This document shows positions 22,626 to 29,969 of a DNA stretch of 32,053 nt, one piece after another (the first letter of the stretch is position 1; each line of letters opens with the position of its first letter). The stretch lies in contig QHPE01000169.1 in NCBI GenBank assembly GCA_003218945.1, positions 1 to 32,053 of the forward strand. Direction: 5' to 3'. This DNA comes from Verrucomicrobiota bacterium (lineage in GTDB: Bacteria > Verrucomicrobiota > Verrucomicrobiia > Chthoniobacterales > UBA10450). The notes below the pieces were generated by a model. That model saw nothing but the letters and a program-made list of their open reading frames with translations. It was not told the DNA's origin and did no database searches. The position numbers and the translations under genes were made by a program.

Positions 22626-23492
22626 ATCAAGCTGCGACCGTGTGTCTGCCGAAAATGCCTGCTGGCATTGGGAAGGTAGCGCAAGATCAAAGCCAAGGCG
22701 CTGGGCAAGACGTTGGCAGGTCTCGGGCGCGAATCCTTCGAAGTGATTGCCGGCAAATGCCCACACGCTGCGCACGTCTGGAAAATGCCGCTGAATTTTC
22801 AGAGACCAGCTTTCCAATGCTGCCTCGCGTTTCCAAAGTAATTTTCCGTAACGATGGACGTGGCCACCATCGACGTCGTACTTGGTTGCGTAGTCACCAA
22901 GCAGTCGCAAGTAAACAAAATCGGCGGTGCAAGGCAAAAACTCGAAGGGAGCAAGATTTCGCTCGTTGAGCGGGGTCGTGTCGGTCCAAACCCAACAGAT
23001 GCGATACTTTTCCAGCAAACGGATAAACTGCGGCCGATGCCACCCGGCATGTCGAAATTCGATTGCAAATCGGAGATCCCGCGGCAATTGCACAAGAAAT
23101 TTGCGCAATGCCTGTTTGCCATCATCCGGAGTCAGAGAAGGCGGGAGCTGAATGAGGATCACCTGGAGCTTTTGTCCAAGTGGTTCGATGGCGCGGAAAA
23201 AGGAATTCAACTCCGTTGCGCAATCGCGCAGACGGCAGATGTGGGTGATCTGCCGGGGAAGCTTGCAGGTAAACCGAAAACTAGCGGGAGTCGCTTCGGC
23301 CCAACGACGAACGCTGTTTTCCGCAGGAGCAGCGTGAAACGTCGAGTCCACTTCAATGGTGGGGAAATACTGGGCATAAAATTGCAGCCAATGTGACTCC
23401 GGCAAATCGTGTGGATAAAAGACACCGCGCCAGTCGTCGAAGCTCCAGGCGCACGAGCCGATGCGGATTTTTTGCTGGTCGATGAGATTCAA
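22614..23492 (-). CDS. DUF72 family protein
   Basis: A 292-residue TIM-barrel-like protein of the DUF72 (YecE) family. It has IRIGSCAWSFDDWRGVFYP at the N-terminus, YAQYFPTIEVDSTFHAAPAENSVRRWAEATP, FTCKLPRQITH, VILIQLPPSL, RFAIEFRHAGW, VYLRLLGD and VWAFAGNHFEGFAPETC. The barrel strands and conserved acidic and aromatic residues are all present. A biochemical function for DUF72 is not established. The only in-frame start visible is TTG at 23490-23492 (MNLIDQQKIRIGS), six residues before the family motif, so either this TTG or a nearby non-canonical codon is used. It overlaps the convergent PHP gene by 12 bp at the stop codons. It is cytoplasmic. Confidence 0.87.
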   Translation of the reverse strand: MNLIDQQKIRIGSCAWSFDDWRGVFYPHDLPESHWLQFYAQYFPTIEVDSTFHAAPAENSVRRWAEATPASFRFTCKLPRQITHICRLRDCATELNSFFRAIEPLGQKLQVILIQLPPSLTPDDGKQALRKFLVQLPRDLRFAIEFRHAGWHRPQFIRLLEKYRICWVWTDTTPLNERNLAPFEFLPCTADFVYLRLLGDYATKYDVDGGHVHRYGKLLWKREAALESWSLKIQRHFPDVRSVWAFAGNHFEGFAPETCQRLAQRLGFDLALPSQCQQAFSADTRSQLDLDL

Positions 23493-23605
23493 ACGGATCG
23501 AGAAATTATTCGGTTTTGTCCGGCGGAAAAGATCTCACATCAGGAGGCGAAGACAGTGCTGAAAACTTGACGGGCTGGATAACTTAACTACCCTGCCACA
23601 CCTGG

Positions 23606-24862
23606 ATGCAACCGCTGATTCGCGCCATTTTGGTTATCGCTGTCACACTGCTGGTTTTACCCGAACTGGGCATCGCTTCCATCATCTTTGAACCGGGCAA
23701 AAAAGCGAAGTACGTGGCTCCGGGCGAAGAAGAGATGAGCGGCGATGCAGCGGAGCTGTATCAAGTCGGACAGAACGCGGAAAAAGGCGGCGATCTTAAA
23801 CGGGCGATCCGGGCTTACAAGAGCCTGGTCAAACGTCATCCCAAAGACGCGCTGGCTCCGACGGCTCTTTATCGCGCCGCTCAATTGCAGGAACAGACCC
23901 GCCAATACACTCCGGCCGCTAATTCATATCTTCAGTTGGTGGAAAGATATCCGAGCAGCGCGCATTTTGATGAAGCTATCGAGGGGCAATTCCGCGCAGG
24001 TGAAATTTATCTGAATGGAAAAAAATTGAAGGTCTTGGGGATCCCAGTCGCGTCTGCGCTGGATCGTGCGGTGACTATTTTCGCGGATGTTGTCCGCACA
24101 GCCCCGTATGGAAAGTACACGGCGCGAGCGCAATTTGATATTGGCCTTGCGCGTGAGAAGCAGGGAGCTAACGATGCAGCTATCCAAGCCTACCAGGCGG
24201 TGGTAGACAAGTTTCCGAACGAGCCGATAGCCGTCGATGCCCAATATCAAATCGGCTACATCTGGTTTGCGGCCGCGCAACTAGGCACAAACGACGCTGC
24301 TGCCGCAGGCAATGCGAAAACAGCTTTCCAAGATTTCCTTTTCCACTATCCCAAAAGCGAGAAAGCGCCGCAGGCGCGCAAGGATCTCGATATCCTTGAG
24401 CACAAACAGACAAGCAATTCCTACAAGGTCGCAAAATTTTACGACAAGCAAAAATACTATCGCGCTGCCGTCATTTACTACAACGAAGTGATCCGTCAGC
24501 AGCCGGGCTCAAAGGAAAGCAGCGAGGCGAAGAAACGGATCGATCAGCTTCGCGCAAAATTCGGCGATGCTAGACTTCAGCCGGCGATTCCCGTGTCACA
24601 AAACGTTAAGAAGAAAACCGATGCGCAGGAAGCGCGTAGCGCAGGAACCGGGAACGCCAGGCCCAGCGCACCGAATAATGAGGCGCCTTTGCCTTCGTCA
24701 GAATCGGACAGCTCACTTCCCCCGCCGGCTTCGCTCGCGCCCGATACCACTACTGCCCCTGAACCTCTTTTGCCTTTGCCCGGGACGAGCACAAGCTCTG
24801 ATCCTTCCAACGCGTCCGGAGCATCGGCTTCCCCCGAATCGTCCGCCTCACCGGCGCCTTGA
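23606..24862 (+). CDS. BamD-like tetratricopeptide protein, exported
   Basis: A 418-residue protein. The N-terminal hydrophobic segment LIRAILVIAVTLLVLPELGIA is a signal or anchor. Several TPR units follow (ELYQVGQNAEKGGDLKRAIRAYKSLVKRHPKD, ALYRAAQLQEQTRQYTPAANSYLQLVERYPSS, AQFDIGLAREKQGANDAAIQAYQAVVDKFPNE and FYDKQKYYRAAVIYYNEVIRQQPGS). The BamD/YfiO pattern of the beta-barrel assembly complex fits. It departs from E. coli BamD in two ways: no lipobox cysteine follows the signal segment, and a Pro/Ser/Ala-rich tail of ~90 residues is added. So the BamD role is inferred from TPR order and from the lptE gene coupled downstream. The stop TGA overlaps the lptE TTG by 4 bp. Confidence 0.8.
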   Translation: MQPLIRAILVIAVTLLVLPELGIASIIFEPGKKAKYVAPGEEEMSGDAAELYQVGQNAEKGGDLKRAIRAYKSLVKRHPKDALAPTALYRAAQLQEQTRQYTPAANSYLQLVERYPSSAHFDEAIEGQFRAGEIYLNGKKLKVLGIPVASALDRAVTIFADVVRTAPYGKYTARAQFDIGLAREKQGANDAAIQAYQAVVDKFPNEPIAVDAQYQIGYIWFAAAQLGTNDAAAAGNAKTAFQDFLFHYPKSEKAPQARKDLDILEHKQTSNSYKVAKFYDKQKYYRAAVIYYNEVIRQQPGSKESSEAKKRIDQLRAKFGDARLQPAIPVSQNVKKKTDAQEARSAGTGNARPSAPNNEAPLPSSESDSSLPPPASLAPDTTTAPEPLLPLPGTSTSSDPSNASGASASPESSASPAP

Positions 24863-25362
24863 AAGCCTCACTTGCGACAATCTGCTGCCTCGCGGTTTCT
24901 GGTTGCCTTGGCTACCACGTAGGGCCGGTAAAGCCATACTATCTGCGCGACGTCCACACGATTGCGGTGCCCACGTTTAAGAATCGCACGCTTGTGCCAC
25001 GCATTGAGGTTTTGGTCACTGATACAGTGATCAAGCAACTCCAACAGGATGGCACTTTTCAGATTACAAGTGACGACAAGGCAGACGCTACCTTGACCGG
25101 TGAAATAGCTCGTATCACGCGACTGCCCGCGCGCTCGGTGCGCGGTAATGTGCTCGCCACAACTGAGTTTAATTTGGCGCTTACCGTAAAGTATTCGTTG
25201 ACTACGCGAGACGGCAAACAGCTGGCTGGCCCTGTTGAAACAGTCGGTACCACCAGCTTTTTCGTCAGCAGCGATGTAACGACTGACGAACGACAAGCCC
25301 TGCCGCTCGCCACTGAGGATCTCGCCACCCGATTAGTTTCTCAACTAAGCGAGGGGTGGTGA
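24859..25362 (+). CDS. lptE: LPS-assembly lipoprotein LptE
   Basis: A 167-residue lipoprotein. MKASLATICCLAVSGC ends in a good lipobox (VSGC). The mature part has HTIAVPTFKNRTLVPRIEVLVTDTVIKQLQQDGTFQITSDDKADATLTGEI, the LptE signature. It includes VPTFKN(R/K)T and the single amphipathic helix before the ADATLxGxI strand. LptE plugs the LptD barrel in the outer membrane and guides LPS to the surface. The start is TTG at 24859-24861, overlapping the BamD-like TGA as TTGA, and no ATG gives a complete signal peptide. Translational coupling is therefore likely. It is followed 4 bp later by a TPR gene. Full length for the family. Confidence 0.9.
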   Translation: MKASLATICCLAVSGCLGYHVGPVKPYYLRDVHTIAVPTFKNRTLVPRIEVLVTDTVIKQLQQDGTFQITSDDKADATLTGEIARITRLPARSVRGNVLATTEFNLALTVKYSLTTRDGKQLAGPVETVGTTSFFVSSDVTTDERQALPLATEDLATRLVSQLSEGW

Positions 25363-25366
25363 TGAG

Positions 25367-26245
25367 ATGAAGGGTGAAGAGAAGCTTTGGGCCATCCTCA
25401 ACGATAAGCTTGATAACCTCCGCGCGACAAACCGTCTCCCGCAGGCAATTCGCGTCGCCGAGACCGCCCTTGAAGTCGCCAGACGCGCGTTTAAAGACAA
25501 CCAGGCTGCACTAGCCACCAGTTTTGAGAAATTAGGCCAGCTCCTCGAACAAAAAGGAGATCACGCGGGAGCCGAAGCGTATTTACTCAAGGCGCACGTG
25601 ATCTTGGAGAAGGCAAACCCACCAGATCAGCGCGCAGTCTACCGCTCGGCGCGACGACTTGCCTTGTTGTTCGACAGTCTTGGTCAATCTGAAGAAGCGA
25701 TTGATTTCTACCAGAAAGCAATCGCCGCCGGAACCGAAGTCGAAGACGTTCCGTATTCAGACATCGGGACCATGCTAAACAATGTTGCTCTTATTCTGCG
25801 CAAGTCCGGCCGGCAAAAGGCGGCAGAGCCATGTTACCTCCGCGCTTTGGAGATTTATGAGAAGCAACTCGGAACCGACCACGCCGATGTAGCATCGGTG
25901 CTTAACAACCTCGCGGTGTTTTATACGAACGAACGGCGATACACCGAAGCGGAGAAATTACATCTGCGCGCATTGGCGATCCGAGAGAAACTGCATCCGG
26001 CGCCGATCGCCGACATCGCGCAATCGAAATGCAACCTGGCAGTAGTCTATCATTCACGCGGCGATTACGCCAAGGCGGCGGAGCTGTATCAATCCTCGCT
26101 CAAGGGCTGGGAACAGGTGGAAGATAAGCCGTCCAAAGATTATGACATTGTCGTGTCTAATTATGCTGATCTCTTGCGTTCCCTAGGTCAGGTGCGCAAA
26201 GCGCATCAATTGGAAGTGCGCGCTCGCAAAAAGCGATCAAGTTGA
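25367..26245 (+). CDS. Tetratricopeptide (kinesin light chain-type) repeat protein
   Basis: A 292-residue soluble protein made of TPR_12-like repeats of about 42 residues: NRLPQAIRVAETALEVARRAF, LGQLLEQKGDHAGAEAYLLKAHVILEKA, LALLFDSLGQSEEAIDFYQKAI, ALILRKSGRQKAAEPCYLRALEIYEKQLG, LAVFYTNERRYTEAEKLHLRALAIREKL and LAVVYHSRGDYAKAAELYQSSLKGWEQV. No catalytic domain and no signal peptide are seen, so it is a probable protein-binding scaffold in the cytoplasm. The partner is unknown. The ATG at 25367 is 4 bp after the lptE stop (TGATGAGATG), which places it in the bamD-like/lptE operon. It ends about 76 bp before tRNA-Leu. Confidence 0.85.
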   Translation: MKGEEKLWAILNDKLDNLRATNRLPQAIRVAETALEVARRAFKDNQAALATSFEKLGQLLEQKGDHAGAEAYLLKAHVILEKANPPDQRAVYRSARRLALLFDSLGQSEEAIDFYQKAIAAGTEVEDVPYSDIGTMLNNVALILRKSGRQKAAEPCYLRALEIYEKQLGTDHADVASVLNNLAVFYTNERRYTEAEKLHLRALAIREKLHPAPIADIAQSKCNLAVVYHSRGDYAKAAELYQSSLKGWEQVEDKPSKDYDIVVSNYADLLRSLGQVRKAHQLEVRARKKRSS

Positions 26246-26321
26246 CTGAAACCGGCAATCTCTCTGGTTTTGACCTTGCAGGCACACTGCCACGCGCGCA
26301 TTGTAAGACCCCGCTGCTTTT

Positions 26322-26403
26322 GCTCGCGTGGCGGAACCGGCAGACGCGTACGGCTCAGGACCGTATGGGGAAACCCGTGGAGGTTCGACTCCTCTCGCGA
26401 GCA
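26322..26403 (+). tRNA. tRNA-Leu (anticodon CAG)
   Basis: An 82-nt type II tRNA. Acceptor stem GCTCGCG pairs with CGCGAGC, followed by discriminator A; no CCA is encoded. The D-arm is GCG...CGC, and the anticodon stem TACGG/CCGTA encloses loop CTCAGGA with anticodon CAG (26356-26358) reading CUG leucine codons. The long variable arm GGGGAAACCC is typical of tRNA-Leu. The T-arm GGAGG-TTCGACT-CCTCT (one G-T pair) is complete. The overlapping track ORFs at 26242 and 26328 are therefore not genes. Confidence 0.95.
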
Positions 26404-26454
26404 GTTCGGGCCGCCAAAAGGGCTACCAGCAACTACTGGGCTCGATCGCAGTCG

Positions 26455-26883
26455 CTATTTCGCGCTGGATTTTCTTCTCGCTGCCCAGCGTGCCTTCATC
26501 AGGTCTGAGAGCCTCTTACGGCCGGCGGCTGTAAGTGCGCCTCTTTTCTTCGCTGGGGCCTTTTTCGTTCCTCCTGCCTTCCTTCTTGCCGCCCAGCGAG
26601 CTTTCATCAGCTGGGAAAGCTTCCTCCGCCCGGCGGGCGTCAGTTGACCCTTTCTTCCGGCAGGCGTTGCTGCTCCCACGCTTCGCGTCCTTGCCCAACG
26701 AGCTTTAGCAGCTGCCGCAAGCTTTGCTCGTGTGGCAGGCGAGAAGTAGCGTCCGCGGGCTGTGGGAGTGGCTGGCCTTTGAGGAGGGGCGCCTCGCAAA
26801 AGAGAGGAAAGGCGTCGTTGCAGGTTATCGATTTGCTGGCGAATTGAGATCGCTTCCTGTAGATCTTTAACAGATATGTCCAT
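26455..26883 (-). CDS. Basic repeat protein with three KARWA motifs
   Basis: A 142-residue, strongly basic protein. The N-terminus (MDISVKDLQEAISIRQQIDNLQRRLSSLLRG) is a short amphipathic helix or coiled coil. Three near-identical modules follow: FSPATRAKLAAAAKARWARTR (~47-67), LTPAGRRKLSQLMKARWAARRK (~81-102) and LTAAGRKRLSDLMKARWAARRK (~116-137), joined by Lys/Ala/Pro-rich linkers (KKAPAKKRG). Each module is a short helix of the type seen in NUMOD-like and histone-H1-like basic proteins. DNA or RNA binding is inferred from charge and repeats only. No family is assigned. ATG 26883 begins cleanly. It lies between tRNA-Leu and menG, divergent from menG. Confidence 0.7.
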   Translation of the reverse strand: MDISVKDLQEAISIRQQIDNLQRRLSSLLRGAPPQRPATPTARGRYFSPATRAKLAAAAKARWARTRSVGAATPAGRKGQLTPAGRRKLSQLMKARWAARRKAGGTKKAPAKKRGALTAAGRKRLSDLMKARWAARRKSSAK

Positions 26884-27038
26884 CCCCGTAGATAGCTGTT
26901 GTTGGCGAATATGGCAATCAGTAATTTTGCGGCTAGTTGTGGACTTTGTTCCTCACTGTTAGCTCGTTAGGTATCCCATGAGTCATAAGTTGAATTTTGG
27001 CGGAATCCTTCGAATTGCTGTTTTGCCGAAACGCTGAG

Positions 27039-27719
27039 ATGAATAGCAAACCCGCTTATGTCCGTGAAATGTTCGGGTCGATTGCGAGACGCTATGATCT
27101 CGCCAACCACGTGCTTAGCTGTGGCATCGACTTCTACTGGCGCGCGCGTGCGGCTGACATCGTTGCCAGTTGGCAGCCGGATAGGATTGCTGATCTTGCC
27201 ACCGGCACGGGAGATTTGGCGCTGGCTCTGCAAAAAAAATTGCCCGACGCCGAAATCACGGGTGTTGATTTCCTGCCGGAGATGCTAGAGCTTGCGCGCC
27301 ACAAAGGGGTGCAACACGTCGTATTAGCCGATGCGATGAGGCTCCCGTTTGCCGACGGCTCGTTCGACTGCGTCACTATTGCATTTGGCTTGCGCAACTT
27401 GGAAAACTACTCAGCCGGGCTTACTGAAATCTGCCGCGTACTTAATACCAACGGTCACCTGCTCGTGCTCGAATTCTCATTGCCACGCATGCCGATATTG
27501 CGCGCGGCGTATCGTTTCTATTTGCATCGCTGCCTGCCTATGATCGGCTCGTGTTTAACACAAAGGAGGAGCGCGTACGATTACCTTGGCAAGTCAATCG
27601 AACAATTTCCAAGTGGCAACGCGATGTGCGAGTTAATGCGAGAAAAGGGGTACGATTCACCGAGCTTCAAACGTTTAACTGGAGGCATCGTAACGATTTA
27701 TACTGCTGCAAGGCGTTAG
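27039..27719 (+). CDS. Demethylmenaquinone/ubiquinone C-methyltransferase (MenG/UbiE family)
   Basis: A 226-residue class I SAM methyltransferase. YVREMFGSIARRYDLANHVLSCGIDFYWR is the MenG/UbiE N-terminus. DLATGTGDLALAL is SAM motif I. GVDFLPEMLELAR, FDCVTIAFGLRNL and LEFSLPR are later motifs, and AYDYLGKSIEQFPSGNAMCELMREKGY is the family C-terminus. It methylates the quinone ring in the last step of menaquinone (or a middle step of ubiquinone) synthesis, at the inner membrane surface. Which quinone cannot be told here. The track's TTG start adds 14 residues before the conserved sequence; ATG 27039 (MNSKPAYVREMFG) is preferred. It may work with the UbiD-family decarboxylase 10 kb upstream. 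Confidence 0.92.
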   Translation: MNSKPAYVREMFGSIARRYDLANHVLSCGIDFYWRARAADIVASWQPDRIADLATGTGDLALALQKKLPDAEITGVDFLPEMLELARHKGVQHVVLADAMRLPFADGSFDCVTIAFGLRNLENYSAGLTEICRVLNTNGHLLVLEFSLPRMPILRAAYRFYLHRCLPMIGSCLTQRRSAYDYLGKSIEQFPSGNAMCELMREKGYDSPSFKRLTGGIVTIYTAARR

Positions 27720-27793
27720 GCGCGCCGCGAGAAGCCTCAAAGAGGGGAAAGTCCCTTGCCACAGCCGGGAAAGAGAGCTACAAAAAAGTTCGT

Positions 27794-28474
27794 GTGATTG
27801 ATTACATCCAAAAAGGCGGATTATTGATGTGGCCCATTCTGGCCTGCAGTATCATCTCCATTGCTGTATTCGCGGAGCGCCTTTTTTATTTTCATCGCGC
27901 GACGATTCATGTGGGCGAATTCCTGAAAGGCCTCTGGAATTTGATTCGACGGCGGAATTTCGCTGAAGCGCTGCACGAATCGGCTGGTACGCCCGGGCCA
28001 GTAGCGCGAGTCATTCATGCCGCGATTATTCGGCACGATGCGCCTCGAGCGGAATTGCGCAACATTGTGAAGGAGGCCGCGCAGCTCGAAGTGCCAAAAC
28101 TGGAGCGATTTCTTCCCGTCCTTGCTACTATTGCTTTCCTCACTCCGTTATTGGGACTGCTCGGAACGGTTGCAGGAATGATCGATGCCTTTGGCACAAT
28201 CGCCTCCAGCGGTGGTTATGCCACGGTCACCGAGCTTTCCGGTGGCGTTTACAAGAGTTTGCTGACGACTGCGGCCGGGCTCGTAGTAGCAACACCGACG
28301 TTTGTCGCCTACAGCTATCTGTCTTCTCGCGTCAACACGATGATGCATGACATGGAGCGGGCAGGGATCGAGATTGTCCACATGTTGACTGAAAGCCGCC
28401 CGGTCAGCGGCATCATCAGTTTCCAACAACCTGACGACGCGGCGCGCGAAATTGAAGCACGCCAGGACCTTTGA
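27794..28474 (+). CDS. ExbB/TolQ/MotA-family proton channel protein
   Basis: A 226-residue three-span inner-membrane protein. MIDYIQKGGLLMWPILACSIISIAVFAERLFYFHRA is the first span with the usual ERLxxxxR end. A cytoplasmic loop with HESAGTPGPVARVIHAAI follows, then FLPVLATIAFLTPLLGLLGTVAGMIDAFGTI and GVYKSLLTTAAGLVVATPTFVAYSYL carrying the GLLGTVxGM and ALxTTAxGLxVAxP motifs. These form the proton-conducting motor with an ExbD/TolR partner, encoded next. The track runs back to 27551 inside menG; GTG at 27794 gives the family's normal start. TolQ or ExbB subtype is open. Gap to exbD-like gene is 53 bp. Confidence 0.9.
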   Translation: MIDYIQKGGLLMWPILACSIISIAVFAERLFYFHRATIHVGEFLKGLWNLIRRRNFAEALHESAGTPGPVARVIHAAIIRHDAPRAELRNIVKEAAQLEVPKLERFLPVLATIAFLTPLLGLLGTVAGMIDAFGTIASSGGYATVTELSGGVYKSLLTTAAGLVVATPTFVAYSYLSSRVNTMMHDMERAGIEIVHMLTESRPVSGIISFQQPDDAAREIEARQDL

Positions 28475-28527
28475 CCGCGAACAGTTCCGTGGGTTGCCGC
28501 TGGACGGAGTTGAAGCGCTAAATATTA

Positions 28528-28935
28528 ATGATGAAGCTCGATCGAACGATAAACTATAACTTCGGATGGGTTTTGTTTATCGGGCTAGTTGACCTTGTTT
28601 TCCTGTTCTTGTTTTTCCTGTTGCTGAGCTCGAATTTAATCCTGCAACATGGAATCTCGATTTCGATTCCAGTCTCGCGCTTTACGCTCGGACCGCAGAG
28701 CAACCAGCAAATTATCAGTATCACCGGCGGCGCAGTTCCGGCGATTTATTTTCAGGACCAGCGAGTTAGCTTGGAGCAGCTCGGACAATTACTCGATGCA
28801 GCTAAGAGGAAGGACCAATCTATTATTATTAAGGCTGATCGTTCCGCTTCTTACGAAACAGTTGCCAGAGTGACAAATGCTGTGCTGGAACATGGCATCA
28901 CTTCGGTGGCGCTCGCTGCGACTCCGCCACAATGA
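28528..28935 (+). CDS. ExbD/TolR-family protein
   Basis: A 135-residue protein with one N-terminal membrane helix (FGWVLFIGLVDLVFLFLFFLLLSS). Asp22 is the conserved proton-carrying residue of ExbD/TolR. The periplasmic domain follows, with VPAIYFQDQRVSLEQLGQLLDAAKRKDQSIIIKADRSASYETVARVTNAVLEHGITSVALA, which is the classic ExbD fold. With the ExbB-like protein it makes the energy-transducing motor. Start ATG 28528, with ATG 28531 as an alternative. The stop overlaps the following gene by 4 bp (ATGA), a strong sign of operon coupling. Confidence 0.92.
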   Translation: MMKLDRTINYNFGWVLFIGLVDLVFLFLFFLLLSSNLILQHGISISIPVSRFTLGPQSNQQIISITGGAVPAIYFQDQRVSLEQLGQLLDAAKRKDQSIIIKADRSASYETVARVTNAVLEHGITSVALAATPPQ

Positions 28936-29732
28936 GCAGTGGTGCCTCCTCCGAGACTGTCATGGAGCCACTCCTCTTTAGTTGGGATTCACCCCGGCAG
29001 CACAAGGCGGTGTTTGCGATTTTCGTGGTGATGTCGCTGGTCGGGCACGCGTTCTGTTTTTATGTTTTTCAAATTGTTTATCCGACGCCGGTGGCGCTGC
29101 TGCCGCCGCCGGCCGGCGTTACATTTATTGCGCCCGATTCTGAACAGGGCAGAACCCTGCTTCGTTGGATCGATGCAGAGGATCCTGCGCTTGCTTTCAC
29201 CACCCATGCGCCGCCACAGACAAAGCTTGACGCGATCTCAAAAGCAGAGCATGTGCCATCCTATTTCGCGTTAGATCCTCCTCTAAAGAAAATTCCGGCG
29301 TTCAAGCCCGATCTGCGGATTCCAAGTTCTCGGCCACCCGGCGCGGTACCCATTCTCTCGCGGAAAACCGTTTCTGCCGGAGCCACGGGCAGAACGTATA
29401 TTTCGTTTTCCAAGGAACTGAAGCAGTTTGGCGTTGCGAGCATCCCTCAATCGCGCTTCGCCGCGTCTCACGAGGAAACACCTGAAACGCTCCGGTTTCG
29501 CATCGCCGTAAGCGATTTAGGGGAAATCCGGTATTGTTTTCCCGTCAACTCGTCAGGTGACCCGGCGCTGGATGAACAAGGTCGGTTGCAGCTCGTCCGC
29601 AGCCGTTTTTCACCTTCCAGAATCACCTCCGACAGGCCCGGTTTATCTCTCGTTTGGGGCACAGCCACAATCCAATGGGGTAGCGACGTGGCGCGCCAGC
29701 TGCAAGCACCTGCCGCCACTGTCACGCCGTGA
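28932..29732 (+). CDS. TonB-like energy-transducing protein (degenerate C-terminus)
   Basis: A 266-residue protein with one membrane helix at ~26-51 (AVFAIFVVMSLVGHAFCFYVFQIVY). A long Pro-rich periplasmic linker contains PTPVALLPPPAGV and PSSRPPGAVP. The C-terminal block LRFRIAVSDLGEIRYCFPVNSSGDPALDEQGRLQLVRSRFSPSR...LVWGTATIQWGSD has the outline of TonB_C: a strand with G-x-I, SSGxxxLD, xFxP and a last xAxIxW strand. TonB connects the ExbB-ExbD motor to outer-membrane receptors. The identification rests on position after exbD and on this outline; conservation is low and TolA-like roles are possible. The gene overlaps exbD-like upstream and the zinc-ribbon gene downstream, each by 4 bp. Confidence 0.68.
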   Translation: MSSGASSETVMEPLLFSWDSPRQHKAVFAIFVVMSLVGHAFCFYVFQIVYPTPVALLPPPAGVTFIAPDSEQGRTLLRWIDAEDPALAFTTHAPPQTKLDAISKAEHVPSYFALDPPLKKIPAFKPDLRIPSSRPPGAVPILSRKTVSAGATGRTYISFSKELKQFGVASIPQSRFAASHEETPETLRFRIAVSDLGEIRYCFPVNSSGDPALDEQGRLQLVRSRFSPSRITSDRPGLSLVWGTATIQWGSDVARQLQAPAATVTP

Positions 29733-29968
29733 TTCGCGTCAGCCTTGCTACTCTCATTACGATTTATCTGCTGCTTTTTCTTGCGGCGGTGTTTCTATTC
29801 TGGATAATTGGAGAATGGAATCGCCGGCGGCGAGAGCGACGGGCTCTTCAGCACCGGCTGCGTTGCGTGATTTGCGCGTTCGAATTTGAAGATCGGACCG
29901 ATGCGCTGCTTCCCCGGTGCCCGCACTGCGGAAGTTTAAACGAACGATTCAGGATGGAAAATATTTAA
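29729..29968 (+). CDS. Small membrane protein with a zinc ribbon
   Basis: A 79-residue protein starting at GTG, overlapping the previous stop as GTGA. IRVSLATLITIYLLLFLAAVFLFWIIGEW is a single membrane helix. A basic stretch RRRRERRALQHR follows, then CVICAFEFEDRTDALLPRCPHCG, a CxxC...CxxC zinc-ribbon. The topology suggests the ribbon faces the cytoplasm. I know no function for this family. Its place as the last gene of a tightly overlapped ExbB-ExbD-TonB-like operon suggests a link to that complex, but this is inference. guaB3 follows after 1 bp of separation (ATG at 29970), so expression may extend into it. Confidence 0.78.
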   Translation: MIRVSLATLITIYLLLFLAAVFLFWIIGEWNRRRRERRALQHRLRCVICAFEFEDRTDALLPRCPHCGSLNERFRMENI

Positions 29969-29969
29969 C

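Noticed and set aside
26242-26508. 88-aa ORF (and 26328..26534, 26270..26647) over the region after the TPR gene
   Set aside because: They read through a perfectly folded tRNA-Leu and have no recognisable domain.
27551-27793. 81-residue N-terminal extension of the ExbB-like ORF
   Set aside because: Overlaps menG and reads as low-quality basic sequence; family start fits GTG 27794.
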